From NCBI GenBank assembly GCA_022266195.1, contig WHVY01000002.1:6773001-6837000 (forward strand): a stretch of DNA of 64,000 nt, written 5' to 3'. The notes under the pieces were generated by a model, which searched no databases, was not told where the DNA came from, and saw nothing but the letters and a program-made list of their open reading frames with translations. The position numbers and the translations under genes were made by a program. Positions 22,479-37,181 of this stretch are shown one piece after another. This stretch comes from Tetranychus cinnabarinus. Taxonomy: Eukaryota > Arthropoda > Arachnida > Trombidiformes > Tetranychidae. Numbering within the stretch: the first letter of the stretch is position 1; each line of letters begins with the position of its first letter.

Positions 22479-25400
22479 ACTTGCTCATAATTGAAATAGC
22501 ATAGATTGGATAATAAGCACAGATGGAAATGGTTTTATTTACCAGAATAACATGAATTACTCAAGAATGAAAACACTGGAACACAAATTAATGGGAAACA
22601 GCAAAATGTTACAAAAGACAAAGGCTAATGCTAAAAATAAGCTAACCTCTGCGATTTTGCTTGTCACCTTCAAGTAGCTGTAAATTTAGCAAATTTCAAG
22701 ATTAAATTAAAGCATTTAATTTATCCTTTTTATTGAATTCGTTGTTTCAAAAATAAAAACTTGAAACGTTTGGTGAACTCGGTGATAAAATGATGGCAAT
22801 TTAATAATTTCATGAAAAGAGGAAATATTTTTTCTTTTAATACAATTGATCAATTTTTGTGGCTATAAATGGTTATAACCAAAAAATTAGATTACAGTAA
22901 GCAAAAGAATGGATAACAATCCAAATTGGTTGGAATGAAATGGAAAAGGCAATCGACAATTACAATTTGGTTATCAATTTGGATTACATTTGATAAATCT
23001 CCAACGAATCCGGAATCTAAATTAAGTGTCTCATTTGGGTTGATCAGTTTTAAACTCATTTCTGTTGTCGTTTATCCTGATGTTTAAACAGTGATGGTTA
23101 TCACATATTATTGTTGGAAAAGGGAATCAATGATGACGATGAGAATGGTGAATAGAAGAATAAGAAGATAAAAAGATGATGGATATGATGATAATGGTGA
23201 TGGTGAAGCAAAATGAAATGAAACAATGAAGATGAATTGTGAATAAACGCTTTGGTCCAAGGTTACAAGTTAACAATTAATGGAGAGGATAAATGTTAAT
23301 TAATATTGCGATATCCTTTTCAAGTGTTGCTAGTCATTGCTTGTGTCATCAAGTTTAACCTGACAAAAAAGAGCGAGTTTAATGGTGGACAATAATTATG
23401 GATACAACGTTGAGATCGGCATCGGATGTATGGGCAGTGCAATCAGTGGTTGTTGTTTATATTACACAACCAGCTAACCACACTGCCACACATCGCAACC
23501 AGTTTGAATAAAGAAAAGTACAAAAAGAGCAGATTTGGTGACAGTAATCATTTGTTGGAAAAGTATAAGCGAAGGATTTGGTTACAATTGTTACGATCCA
23601 ATGGCGTTAGTTGCAAGTAAAGGGAAAGATTTTAAATTTAATAATTTATTATTCAATTGAACCAAAAGGATTACAAAAAGATAAAAGGTTAACCAAATTA
23701 AATTAACGAGCAAGGATTTGATTTTACCATTTACTGTGAACATTGATTGTATCGATTAATGGCAATAAACGATTGAAATGGTTGCCAGTTTAAAAAAAAA
23801 CATTATTTACTCAACCTTTGATAACATCTGAGACTGTTTATTTGATACTAAAAGGCTGCTCAGGATAATTAAATTAACCCAATCCTGATTTACTTGATTC
23901 ACTGGAAACTAAATCTTTCCAAGATTCAATCAACTTTAATTATGTTTCAACTTTGCTTTTATGCCCACGTTTAATTTGTCACTAGATTTGGGTTCATTTT
24001 TTGGGTTAACCTAAACTTGAATGTTCATTTTGTATTCTTTGTTGCCATTTTTAAATGCATTTTCTCGTATTTAATCAATGATTCTGATTAATAGTTACAC
24101 TCATTTTAATCGATAAACCATTTTGTTCAATCAGTTTAGATCATTTCCCTTCTCGTTTATTAATAGTTGACTATTTGGTTGGATGAAGGTACAATTGTTT
24201 CAATGTTCACCAGTTATTGTAATCATTTCAGCAATCACTTGACTCTAACTGATATTACTGAATCAAATGAATCAATATTATAAATTTTATTTGTTATTTC
24301 AATTGGGAAAACAATGGATCAATGATTTTAGTAGGTTAACAATTATCACCTTGATAATAATTGAAACTAGAAATTTGAAAAGGAAAAAGTTACTTTATTG
24401 ATCAACTGTTGAGGTTTTATTAAGATTGGAATCAAAAATCATGTTTGAATTCATTGTTTGGTTGCAATTTTTAATATTTTAAGCGTTATTAACCATTGAT
24501 AATAATAAAACATTTGAAAGATATTCATTAAAAAACATGTTTAATCGGTTAATTGTTGACAAAACGTTTACATATTCAAATAAAGAAAACTGTTTAAAGT
24601 TGATTAAAATGTCAATAGATTGCGCCCCAAACTAATGCATTTACATTTTGTTAATTCAATTGTTTATTGTAAAACGCATATTTGAGACGTAATTGATCAA
24701 CATTGTCACCATTAATTAAAAATGTCAATCAGCAAATAATTTAAAAACGGGTAAATTAGGCAAATTTATAAGTCAAGCCTCCAAGCTGAAAATTAAACCA
24801 ACATGAGAAGACCAGAAAAAGCTGAGAAGGAAAAAATGGATTTGAAACATGCAACGAAAATTGGGTAAGAAAACGATTTTTTCAAAGACATCTAACATGT
24901 AAGACTCGACTTTTTATATCATTGATGTACAAATATAGACTTGATTTTCATTTATAACGTGATTGACAGGTAGCAATAGAGATCAACAAGTGAACGGAGA
25001 AAAAAGAGGAAAAACCGATGAATGGAAAGGACTTGTAAAGGACATTTGAACCAAACATGAAATGGGAGTGCAGAGTTGGCAACAGAATCTTATTTCATCC
25101 ACTTTCTACTTTTATAATCATCATCTCATCATCATCTTAATGTTACAACTAAATGGTTATATAACTTGGCTTCCAATTATGTCAACAACAAGCTTAAGTC
25201 AACGTAGATAGTTGAACACCAAAAGGGTTGAGGAAAAAGTCTAGAGTCCTTTGTCACAATTGGCAGCAATTTTCAACCATTTCAGTTGACCTGTAAACTA
25301 ATGATTGACTCTAATTGTGAGGGCTAAATATTGAGCTTTCTGACTGCAAAGGAATTGTTCAGAGGAAGAAAAAATCTAAGCAAAAGCAAGTTTACATTTA

Positions 25401-28400
25401 TTCTTATTTTTTATCCTTATTTACCTTTACTTGTCTTGCTCTTCTCTCATCCTCCTCCTTCCCTTCCTTCCTCCTCCTTTTCATCGTCTTCATCTTTATA
25501 CTTGTAACCCATATAATGCATATTAAAACCACCTACTCAAATTGGTTACATGAAAATCTAATGGACTTGAGCTAAAAAACGATTCTCTTGATGACGAACT
25601 TCAAGTTACTATGGAAACTCAGAACTTGACTTTCTAGGTTTTCATGGCAACTCATTTTCTTTCTCCTTTTATCATCAAACTTTTCAATTTACTCTATATT
25701 TAACCATTTTTCACTTTCCTCATCAATAATTAATTTTTTGTTTTTACAGTTTTCTAAACACTTGGTTATGGTGGAAAAAAACTAGCAAGTTAACAGGAAA
25801 AAAAAGGTTCAACATGAGACAGAATTGGATGAAATAAAAGGATTGATTGGGAAACAGAGAAACAATAATTTGCTTTTCCTCAAGGTTTATCCTCAATTTT
25901 GTTCGTTGATTTACACACCAAAGCAAATTGACAATCGACTGACTTATCAAAGAGGATGTGTGACTGTTGATTATGAAGCGACTGACAACAAACAAACAAA
26001 AAAGACTCAAAAAGAGGGAACAAAAGGTTCATTTGAAAAAAATGGCAATCAATTGAACAATATTTAAACACGGTGAAAGCACAATCTAATCAACAATTTA
26101 TCTAGCTCAACTATACCAGCATTCAGTTTAACCATGTTGTCAACCATATGAACAGATAACGGTTGAATGGAAGGTGGAAAAAATATCTAAACGATAATTT
26201 GAATGGATAATGCAATGATAGCTGTAAGAGTCACAGGAAACAGGAAAAAAAGAAACTTTTGGTGTCAACTAAAACTGGAAACAAGAGCAGGGAACAGATG
26301 AAAAGCCCATGAATAATGGTTATGGAGGTTAAAATGGATACAATAACAGCGACCACAAATGGACAAATTAAAGGATCACCAGAAAAAAAGTGAACCAACA
26401 ATCAGAACAGATGAAAACAATAATGAAGATATGAATTGGATTTTGGAATTTTTCAAGGTTGAAGGTTAAAAAAAGCAGGTTAATCGAAGCAACAAGTTGA
26501 TTTGGCGTTTTTGGCTGCTGTTGTTGAGTCGACAAGTTTGGACACCAAATGATTTACCAGGGTTAACATTTGTAAATAACAAATGGTTTTAGTTCAAAGG
26601 GGATGAATTTGGTTTACCTGAAAACTCAATCAAAATTATCATTATTCTCATTAAGCATTATTTGAAACAAAAATACGCAAGATACTTGTCAAGGGGCTAT
26701 TTGAGAAAGGTTAACTGAGATACCACCAGCTGTGTTCACCCAATATAATAACAATTAAGATGTGAGCCCAGCGTGGTACCCAGCAAACCATTTCCCTTTT
26801 CATTAATTAACATGAAAATTCAATCGTCATTCAACATGAAAATTTAAATCGATTCCATCAAAGGAGAAGGATTGACAAAAAGAAGCAAAATATTGAAACT
26901 GGATTCATATTCAAAGATTAGTATTGTTAATCAAAGGACTGGATGGATGGTAAAGGAGGGCCAAATGGGTGGACACATGAGGCTCAAGAGGCTCAGAGTG
27001 AGTATGAGTTTGCAAGAAATTGATTAATTTAATAATAATGAGTGTGTTTTTTATATTCAACCTTTAATCCAATGATTTATGGTTTTTTTGTTTCTCCTGT
27101 TTTTTTAAACCTCACGGCATTATCAACAAACTTAATCAACTTCATTTTTAGTGGGAATTTTCAGATTGAGCGAAAGTTGAAACAATGGGAAGACAAAGAA
27201 GTACAAAGACAGAAACAAAGAAAGGATTGAAAGGTAAAAAGAAGATGAAAAAAGAAGTTTTCTCTTCCTTTCATCTTCTCTATAAATGGGTTTACCAAGT
27301 TTAATGTCAAAGGTTATTGGGTAAGTGGTTTACCAATTTCATGTTCAAAACGTTTTCATCATGGTGGTTTCATGAGACTTGCTCGATCTACTCAAGTATG
27401 GAAAGCAAAGAGAATAGAGTAAATTAACCAGAAAAACCAGATTTCGAAGCGAGAAGGAGAAAAAAGTTAACCCGAATTTTTCCAGGGGAAAAAGGCTGTT
27501 GGTAGAAGACAAAAAGAGACGAAAAAAAGGGAAAACATAAAACATCAAGACAAGTTCAACTCGGAATCATCATTATCAGAAATCATCATGATCGTCATTA
27601 AATGAACACTTGTAGGCAAATCCATCAACACAATTACTGGAAGCCAAACCAGACTGAAAGAAGCAAAACTTTACATTGAACATGATCATCGCCGAATGAC
27701 GAAACTGATTCACTTTGGATGGTAAAAGAAAGACTGGGACAGCAAATGAAAGAGGAAACTGAATGTTGGCGACGCACAAATGATGACGAAAAAATTAACT
27801 AATGAAACTGATCGAAATAAATTAACAAAGGAAGTCGACTTTATATATATGTATTGATGCAGGGTGAGAGACTGAGTGGCAAACTGATTATCATGATGAC
27901 AGAGAGAAGATGAATGTGAAAAGATAAATGTTGTGAAAAAAAGGCAACAAAGTTGAGGGTGGTTTTTTGTTCTTCTGGTTCTTGATGTTTTATTTGAAGG
28001 AGTTGAAACAATGGTAATCACCATGTAATCATCATTTTACACAGACAACACTTGATCGTTTCAATCTCATCTTTATCATGGAAATCATCATAAACAGTTG
28101 ACAATCATCTGGGACATTTTATCAGGTTGAGGCGTTCAACATAACAAAACAATGTTTTAATCATTCCTGTTAATTGTAAACCAATGTTTTATCCCAATTT
28201 GGAATCAAGTGGAAGGCGTTTTTTATTCCTCTCTTTCTCTCTCTTTGCCCTGTTTAACCATTAACTTATTGTTAATTAATCTGATAGTTAATCTAATTGG
28301 AATGAGTGAATTCTGTTGGATGAGCTGAAAAAATTGAGATTGCTATCAGGAAATACAAGATGGTTGAAATTGTGTTTGTTTGCTTTTTTGGTTTCCACTT

Positions 28401-31152
28401 TGACCTTTTTCATTGTTTCACAGTCATCTCAATTGATTAGTTTGATCAATTCAGTTTATCATTTCTTTTTATTACATGGGCAAAGTTTTTTTTCATGGGA
28501 AAGTGGATATTGTTAGATAAGATGAGACAATTGTTGAGTGTTTCAGTTGTGTTTTCACTGCTATTGTTTGAAACAATTGATTCACCTGATCACGAAATTT
28601 AATTTCATTCAAAGTAGAGCAATCATCAGTTGTTTCATTTGATTAATAGATTTAACCAGATAATTGGCTTTATCAAAGAGGAACAGTTTTGATTGTTAAC
28701 ATTGATAATTGTTTGGATATTTAAGTAAGAGTAAACAGTTGGCTTGTTGTTACTTAATGTTCATCAATTGTAATGATTAGTTTAGATTGAAAAGTAATGT
28801 AACCCAATGAGAAACCCAAAAAATAAACCTGAAAACCTAAAAACCTAAAACTTACCAAAATCAATGTAAAATTGTTTTTTTATATTTCATTTAAACATGA
28901 AAACCCAAAAAAACTATGGATTGACAATTTGTGACTTTAATCAACAGTTAAACAGTTTTTTACTTGTTTTGTCAACAATTAATAACCAATCAATATGTTT
29001 GAATCAATTGATTGTAACGAAAGGTTTGTAATGAAAAAAAGATGTTAACATTAACTACGTAGTTAATGGAAAGAAAGAGAAGAAAGAGAAATGTAAAGGG
29101 AAAAGTAAAGATCAAGTCTTTTACTTACCAGTTTTTTTGGCTTGTTGAGTTTTTCATAGAGTTGCAAGTTGTAACAATTAACATGATGAAAATTGAAGGT
29201 TAAGGTTGAAAGGTAAATATTAAAGGTCAACTCATTTCGCTCTTTCTTTTCTCCTTTCTTTCTATTTTTTCATCTCTTTCTTCTCTCTCTCTCTCCAAAT
29301 TTGATTAGATGAGTGGTGATTTTATAATACAATTGTTGGTGTAGTGACAATGTTCAGGTAAGATTGATTTTGGTTGATTGGGTTTGTTTGTGTTTTTTGC
29401 GGTCAAAATTTTTAACCATTTAAAGGTGAAATTATCGATGATATTGATTATTGACAATCTGTTGTGATTGTTGTCAATTGATAAAAATGCTGGGAAAGAT
29501 TATCAGCAATTCAGGGGGTTGATTGAGAAGAATGGAAAAGAAGTGAATAAATGAAAACAAAAGGTAAAAAATGCGATGTTGAGCGGTGATATTGTTGATG
29601 GTGACAAGCTTCGCAATTGGACGTAATTCGGTTCTCACTCTTAACTAATATCAACTTTAATTCCAACGAAACTACGCACCAAATGAACAATTCTACGCAT
29701 TATCCTATTGTTAACGCCACCAGAACCAGAAGAGTGAGTGAGTGAGTTAGACAGAGGGCTGGAGTGAGAGAGATAAAGGAGGGAAGAAGAAAAGTGGTAA
29801 AAGAGAGGAAAGAAAATGAAGATAACTCTTTACATTTTCTCTCTTTTCTCTCTCTCTCAATTTTCCAGTTTCATGATATAATGAGAAACGCAGAAAGAGC
29901 ACTGAAAGGATCGGGTTAAGAGGGAAAAGAAAGAAAAGGAAAGAGAGAGAAAGATGATGAAAAGAGAAAGGTAAGTTTTCTCATCGTCTTATTACAAGTT
30001 ATTGGTAATTCGTAGGCTACAAGTTACAATAGCTATAAACATGGTTTTTATCAGAAACGTCAGGATGACGATGATGACGATGATGATGATGAAGATGATG
30101 TTTTCGGCTAATGTCACATAAAGTAATCTTGTTTATCAGAGAGTCACACACCCTTTCCATTCCTCCTGGTAGACTCACTTTTACTCCTTTGATAATCATC
30201 CTGGTTGATGATGCTTTCGTATCTATGGATACATTCTGTGTGTCTATGGAGTTAGTTATAAGTGAGTTTATTGAGAGAGGCAAGGATATACCTTGACCTA
30301 TTGACCATCAAAAAAAGAGGTGCGCATCAATAGACGATTTATATATCCATGTGTGTATAAATATTAAGTTGAACTTATCGATTTTATACTTGAACAAAGT
30401 AAACTCTTCTCCTTCTGCTCCTTGTAATCCAATGGTTATTTTTACATCCAAACTTTACATTTATTCAATAACAAGATGAGACGTCTCGCGATCATGATGA
30501 TCATGGTTGATGATTCAGTCTACCAGGAAGCTTTAAAATCAATATAATTATCCAAAGATATTGGGTTAAACATTCATTTTTGTCGAGTCTCCTTATCTTT
30601 TTTTTTGTTGTCAACAGCAATTTCAATTTATTTTTTTTCTCTCCAATTTCACGTTTGTTTATAATTATCATTTGTCTTCAACTTGAAACTGTAAACAATT
30701 ATAAATTAAAAAACTCAGTTTGGTTGAGATATCGATTGAAATTCAATATCATTTTCAAAGACATTTTTACGTTATTTTTACTCTTTCGTCTGCCTTAACA
30801 TCTGTCTGCACTTTAGACATTAAAAAATGAAATTATTTTCTTTTTCGATTAATCGATTGGCTTTCCTACTATCAATTCAATTGACTATTTATCATATGAA
30901 TTGTGAGTGTTACCATGAACATCATGGTGACCTTGAAATGTATAGTTTTCTTTTTGTTTCTCCTTTCCTTTCTATGTATACAGAAAAATTAATATGAAAT
31001 CTGAATTAACAATCAATCAACAAATCACCAAATTAATCATTGACAAATAATCACTTCTTTTCAGCTTTTTTTCATACTTCGCCTTATTTTCCTAGATCAT
31101 TGATAAATATTGACGGTACATCATTGAATTGCTTTAATCATCATCACATCCT
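22479..31152. other. Long gene-poor region
   Basis: After the 3' end of the lectin-like gene I can support no gene for 8.7 kb. The sequence is A+T rich, with GA-rich and CT-rich patches at about 29060-29100, 29230-29300 and 29750-29970, and GAT/CAT trinucleotide runs. Short open frames here lack recognisable domains and consistent splice sites. The stretch may be intergenic regulatory DNA or unrecognised long introns and untranslated exons. Confidence 0.6.
30062..30099. repeat. (GAT)n-rich microsatellite
   Basis: An imperfect GAT/GAC trinucleotide run. Translation on the minus strand gives a histidine-rich segment that looks like a gene only because of the repeat. Confidence 0.8.
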
Positions 31153-31460
31153 TTATCCTTCATCATCAACATTTCCATAGGAACAACGAGTGTAATCAAT
31201 TTTGAGAAAATTATACAATTTTCTTGCTTTTTTTTCAACAATTTCCATCATCTTCCAGTGATTTAAACACAAGACAAAAACAGAACCAAGGCTTTCTTGG
31301 TTTCTAGACCCGGTACAACGAACCTTAACTGGTGTTAGTGAATAATTTACCAACAATGCTTTTCCAAGTTTAACCATTTCAATTATTTGGGAATTAAGTT
31401 CACCTTTACCTTGTACTTGGCAACTAATGGCATGAATATTCAAGGTTAATCCTTTGAATA
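31153..31460 (-). other. Possible terminal coding exon, no recognised family
   Basis: A minus-strand frame of about 100 codons ends at a stop at 31153. It lacks an ATG at its 5' end but is preceded by a good acceptor (TTTTTTTCTTCATATTCAAAG). The residue mix is protein-like, with four cysteines and a helical LNHWKMMEIVEKKARKLYNF segment. No domain is recognised, and no upstream exon of fitting phase could be assigned with confidence. Confidence 0.25.
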
Positions 31461-31998
31461 TGAAGAAAAAAACAAATTAGTCTATCAAATTAAACTATTA
31501 CAGCAAACAATCAGTTAGCTTATTCTGCTTGTCAAAAATGTTGGAAATACATGAACGGTGAGAGGAAAATCTGAAATTGAACTATTGAATCTTGGAGATT
31601 GAACGATCGATAAAAGATCCTTGTAACGTCCTCAACCAGGGAAAGAAACTTGTATTTACTGTTTCCAGTTTTGACCTTCGATTTATTATTATTGGCATTA
31701 TTATATTATTTCTTGTAAATTCATTGCATCCATTTTGTTTCTTAAAGGCTCATCTTTATCCATTTCAATTTGAATGGTTCCAGAAAGCCTCATGTTGCTC
31801 CAACCGTAGGCTTAAAGTTTACTTCAATGTGCGTATTACTTTCAAATGGACAGCCCTGATTTAGGAATTGAAATGGATGGATATGGTTCAGGATGAAAAA
31901 AACGAGACAAATGATTAACCAATTGTTTACTGTGCCTGAGCAAATAGCGCAATACAAAAGGAAACCAGATTTTATAATAATAACGATGACGATGGTTG

Positions 31999-32042
31999 TG
32001 ATTATGATTATGATGATGATGATGATCAAAATGATTAAGATG
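31999..32042. repeat. (GAT/TAT)n-rich microsatellite
   Basis: An imperfect run of GATTAT and GAT units. It generates the His- and Ile-rich open frames seen on the opposite strand, which are not genes. Confidence 0.75.
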
Positions 32043-34162
32043 ATAAAGACAAACACGAAGAGAAAGAGTTAAAGGCTCGTAACGAGCCAACGTAAATGTT
32101 TATAATTATGAGAATAAGTTGTATTGTTGTTAACTCGTTGGCCCTGAATTTTCAACCCAAGGTTATTTCAAGAAAAAAAGAGAAAAATTATTCTCAATGT
32201 AGGAGAAAAAAGGGTTTACATGAGAAGATGAGGAAAAAGATGTTTCTTCTTCTTCTTGCTTCTTATTTTTACCAGTTTCAGCCTTTCTTTACAGAATTCT
32301 GGTTCCATGGTTACTGAAAAATTCAGAGTTGATGAGCCATCACAACAATAAACAACAAAGTGAAAGAAAGAAAAAGAAAGATAAAGATGAATGGGTGTGG
32401 TGTATGAGCACTGATGGAACTGAGAATGTGTACGATTCAGAACTTTCACTAAAAATGAAATATTAATGGGAAAAAAATGAACCACTGGTTACTTGGTGTT
32501 TATTTTTTCCCCTTCATCTTAACCTCTTCATTTTACCCTTTTCTAATATTGATATTAACAATGCAAAAGTGCTCATAATAATAATAATAGTAATGATGAT
32601 GATGATAATTATAGTCATGATGAGGTTGAAATTCTTGTTCAACTAAATATGTTCAACCAAGTGAATGGAATGAATTTTTTGTGTCCAGTAAATAAAAAAA
32701 AGAGTAAACCCTAAAAAAGCTAATTATCATGGCCAGCGATTAGATTAACGACCCTGTAACCTTGATTTAGGCTCGATTCTTTTCTCTCTTTACCTTTTCT
32801 TCATATCATTATTATTATCAGCATCATGATTTGTTCAGTTCTTTAGCTTTTCTCCTAGCCAGGTTATCTTGAGTAATTCTGTTTTTTTTCTTTTCTCCTT
32901 TGCTTTAATTTTTTCAAAGTCCATTTTCACTTTTAACCCTTTTCTTTGTTCCAACTTTTCATGTCTGTCTGCTTATCATCATCATGAACATTTTTTTACA
33001 TCTCCTTTTGTAGACTCCCGTCATCATTGAAATGCTTCAGCTTTACTTTTCCAATTCCACTTTTTTCGCTTTCACCAAAAATCTTCATCTTAACCAGTCC
33101 AACCTGAAATTGAGACAAAAAGCAAAGTACATTAGTTGAATAGCAAAAAATGAAACAGAGATAATTTTTGATGAAATTTAATCATTTTGACTTGATTGAT
33201 ATTTGACGGCTTTAAAAGCTTTTCATCTTCTTTACCAATCATTAACAACATGATAAGCTTTTGATGTGAATGAAAAAAAGCTCAATAGTAAAAGCTATTC
33301 AATGAGATGAATCTTAGATGATCCAAACTTGCCATCTGAGTAAACTTGTCCTTACTTGTTGGATATTTTCATCTGGAAATGATCAGATAATTCCATTGGC
33401 AGAAAGAGGGTTTCTTCACAATTCTGCTTTCAGGCATCATGTCAATCGATTGGCTGTATTAAAAATTGAAAATGAAAAGGTTGGTTGAAAAATGGTGCAT
33501 ATTGATTGGATAAACTTGAGATTTGATACATGCATTGTCGTCTTGTTATTCCTGTCTTTGTGTCAAATACTTTTTGTCAAATATTAAAATTGATAACTTG
33601 CAAACGGGTTAATTATTCATAAAATGTTGAGATGTAAAAGTATATGAATAGGACTGAAGGAAATATTCAGCTAAAGTGAATGGAAAAGACTGGAATATTT
33701 TGTTACAAGTAATAATTGATATTCAACAGTCTAATAATTTCAAGTTTCAACTTGGCTCATGTTTTGTTGTGGTTACAGAATTGGTTAGGTTGAGTTAAAG
33801 CTGATTACAATGTCATGGCCTTGCAATTGATTGTTAAAGGACAACAATTGAGTATAAATTAATCATCATTGGGCTCAATTATAAATTTAATGAACACAAA
33901 AAAAGTGGAAACTGATTGACAACAGTTCATTTGTGAAAACAACAAAGCTGTATGTAATCAGTAGTTTAAACCATGTGTGTCAATATTTCTTTTTCCCCCA
34001 TTCAACTCATTCCAATCTGATCTTTGATCAATAAGATAAACTGCAGAGTCAGAATGAAATTGAATCTGTTACATGGTTACATTGAAAGATCCAACAGTTA
34101 ATGTCGTTTGCTGCTTACCTGAAAATTAAAAAAAACGAATTGAAATAATCTTGATTCTTGAT

Positions 34163-35265
34163 TCACTTTTTGTTGATGTTTTGAGGTAACCATTGAGCAA
34201 TAAAGTGATTTGGGATTCCGATGATTTTCATTTCTTTCATTAGATTTGTACTCCTGAGCTGAAACCATTCAACGAATCCATCGGTACTTTGTAATCCAAG
34301 ACCTAATGCAAGTTAAACAAATGATTAGTATCCTTTCTCGGTGGCTCATGGCGAATGTCACTTGACTCACACTTGACTTCACAGATTTTGTCAGATAAAT
34401 ATGCTGACAAAATCTTGAATGTGTTTTTCCCTTGCACTTGTATTATGAAAAATATTATCAAAGTGATTTCTCTATTAATCAAATATGATTAGCTTGATAC
34501 ATAAATCATGCCTTGGGCCATCGTCATTATTAAGGTGACTATTGAGGTTGGTGATCATTTAAAGGGCCTCAAATATTGATAACAGCCTCAATTTATCTGA
34601 ATTAGTGTCGAAAATATGATTCAATTACTTTTATCTGAAATATCATCTTCAGCCAATTACCAGAAATTTAAAGTACCATATGGCGATAATTTTGTTCACA
34701 ATCAGTGTCATCATGGCAGCTTTAGTTGAGTATTCCGTTTATCCATCGTTTTAACTGTTGCTTCGATCGATGTGGCCTCTCACAGAGCATTTCCCAAACA
34801 CTTTTAGCTGAAATTTACATTGAAAGAAAAAAATGAATTTGAATTAGTTAGTTTCTCGGAAATGGTTTGCTCTTCTAGCGAATGGCACTCTTATACTCAA
34901 ATTATTCATAATTTTAAAAGCACACCTATTAAATGAGGCGACATTGACATGTTTAACTGTCGAATCTATTAGTTAATGTTGATTCGAGTCTAAAATTTAT
35001 TTGTCTTTTCCAGGGAAAAAATTTGCATCATTGAAATATCTCTGAAAACCAGTTTGAATGATTAGACTTTGTAATCAGCAGACTAATTTATTGCTCAGTT
35101 TCTAGATGTTTAAATTGCCCAATAAACTGGTTGTAGACCAGTTTACAATAACATTATTACAATAACCAGAAACAGCAAAAGCTTACAAAGACTTTAGCAA
35201 GAAAAGGTTAACAAATGTAAGATGTAATGAAAACAAATCAACTTACCTATTACAATGGATGACAT
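34163..35265 (-). other. Candidate small spliced transcript
   Basis: An ATG at 35265-35263 in a good context (AACCATGT) opens six codons and a donor GTAAGT at 35246-35241. Two downstream acceptors continue it in the same phase. One exon starts at 34807 (acceptor TTTCAG) and is open to a stop at 34722, giving a total of 34 aa. The other starts at 34302, with a TACTAAT branch-point-like site and a CATTAG acceptor, and is open to a stop at 34163, giving 52 aa. The second exon is followed by a donor GTAAGC at about 34121. Either a small protein with alternative last exons or a noncoding RNA would fit. The fit of phases could be chance. Confidence 0.22.
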
Positions 35266-35274
35266 GGTTAACAC

Positions 35275-36875
35275 CTTTCATAACAGTTGTCAATCAACAG
35301 TGGCATAAATTAGGCTAATTAGAAGTCAAAAGCCAGTAAATTAGTAAATTAAAATCTTAAAATAGCAACCCAGTAATTAATCAAGAGTAAAAGTAAAACA
35401 ATAATAAGCTCAATGGCATAATCTGTTTAATTTTATTTCTTCACCTTCATTACTGGATTATGGATACTGATATCTAATGCAAGATACTCGATAAGGAGAG
35501 CAAATCCAAATGGATACAATAAGATGTACGGTGAAACCTAATGAGCAAATTAAGATGACTGAACATGAATGAAGATGAGATAATACACTAATAGTGAAAC
35601 TTGTTCATTTGGAACTGAAAACTCGAGGGTCCAACAAATTAGATTCTGAGTCACTTAAACCGAAGGCATAAAAGGTTCAATTTAACCTTCCATGACAATT
35701 GAATGAACTTTAAACCTTTTTGGGTTTCTTTTATTTCGATCCCAGGTTTGTCTTTCATAAATAGTTTCCTCATATTCAAATTATACTTGAATTTCAGATC
35801 TCTAATCTAATAATAAACTCAAGTTTAATTTACGGAAAGACTTTTCAAGACAATCAATCGATAATTTGATTTAATGAGTGTAAACAATTTTCCCATGGAA
35901 GATTAAATCTTATAATCCACTAATTGAGTTAATTGGTATTCAAAAGATTTTTGCTAAGTTAAAGGATCCAAACTGCAATGAAAGAGTCTTAAATTGTTGC
36001 TTAAATCACAACTGAATGATCTTGCAATTGAAACAAAAATTAATTTTTTGTCGATTACCAGAAACGTTTGCCATCTACCGTCCGAAAACCAAACTAATGT
36101 TGCCGGCTTTTCTCATAGAAATGTTTGATTGTGCTTTTTTGTGTTAAGATTTTCAACTCGTCCAATGTCGCAGTTGATGTTACGAGCTCAGTGATAGAAT
36201 ACGTTCGAAATGTAAAAACATTCTGTCATCTCAGATGGATTTCATCTCTTGTCATAATAAAGCAATTTATATCAGAGTCTGTCGGTTGAATTGTGAATAT
36301 GTTGATTCACTTAGGAATCAGAGCTTTTCAGCCAACTCGACCCTTTGTGCAACAGACGAACCACTGATCGCGTGAAAAAAGCGGCTATTAATTTATAGCC
36401 ATGAGTGTAGAAGCAAAATTTTAACATTTGAAATAAACTAATCATAACAGAAAATTGAATGAAATTATGTAATACAGTTAATGATCAGGTAGGAAATTGG
36501 ATGTAAGTTGGTGTGCCCTAAATGTCTTGTCTTATTTTTGTCATCGACAAACTAAGGTTTATGAAATCAGTGAACCGTGGTGAACAGCAATGTACAATGT
36601 TGAATTTGATTAGTTGCCACAATGAATTGTCAATTTTATTGTTATACCAATTTTTTTATTATGAACCCAATGGATTATGAACTCCAATAATTACATTTCA
36701 TCAGGCAGTCTCATACTATTGGTTATTTCCTCATCTCTTTTCCTTTTCATGGTCCAGAAATACGTATTAACTGTCGATTACAATAAGATCTTATGAACTT
36801 ATATACTTTTTTCGTGTTGTCTATTTTAAAATCGTCGAATTCAGCATCCTTGTACCTGATTGGCGACAAGTACGC
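35275..36875. other. Gene-free stretch
   Basis: I see no supportable coding sequence in this 1.6 kb. It lies between the small spliced candidate and the first inverted-repeat element. Confidence 0.5.
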
Positions 36876-37181
36876 TCAAGGTCATTCAAGGTCAATTCTT
36901 TTACTTCTAATTGACATTGGAAGATCATTTTCTGAAACCACAAAATTTTTCATATCGGTGTATGTTCGTCGCCAAGATAACAAGCCAACGTCGCCAAGGT
37001 GAACTTTTCAAAAAAGCAATTGATTAACTGAGCTGTATGGAATTACTCATATCCTTTGGCCTGTATGAGCAATGAACATCTAACTATCATTAATCGATCT
37101 GAAAAATTTTGCGATTTCCAAAGTTGACTTTCCAATGTGCAAATAGAGGATAAATAGCAAGTTGACCTTGAATGACCTCGA
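36876..37181. repeat. MITE-like inverted-repeat element A (306 bp)
   Basis: The left end (36876-36895, TCAAGGTCATTCAAGGTCAA) and the reverse complement of the right end (37162-37181) agree at 19 of 20 bases. Weaker similarity continues inward, including a shared CATTGGAA block. The length and lack of coding capacity fit a miniature inverted-repeat transposable element. Internal sequence is related to the element at 38213. Confidence 0.65.

Noticed and set aside
30017..30296. Opposing frames of 60-88 codons, one His-rich
   Set aside because: The His run comes from the GAT microsatellite. There is no domain and no supported splice site.
31790..32090. Ile-rich and His-rich minus-strand frames
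   Set aside because: They are products of a GAT/TAT repeat read in two frames.
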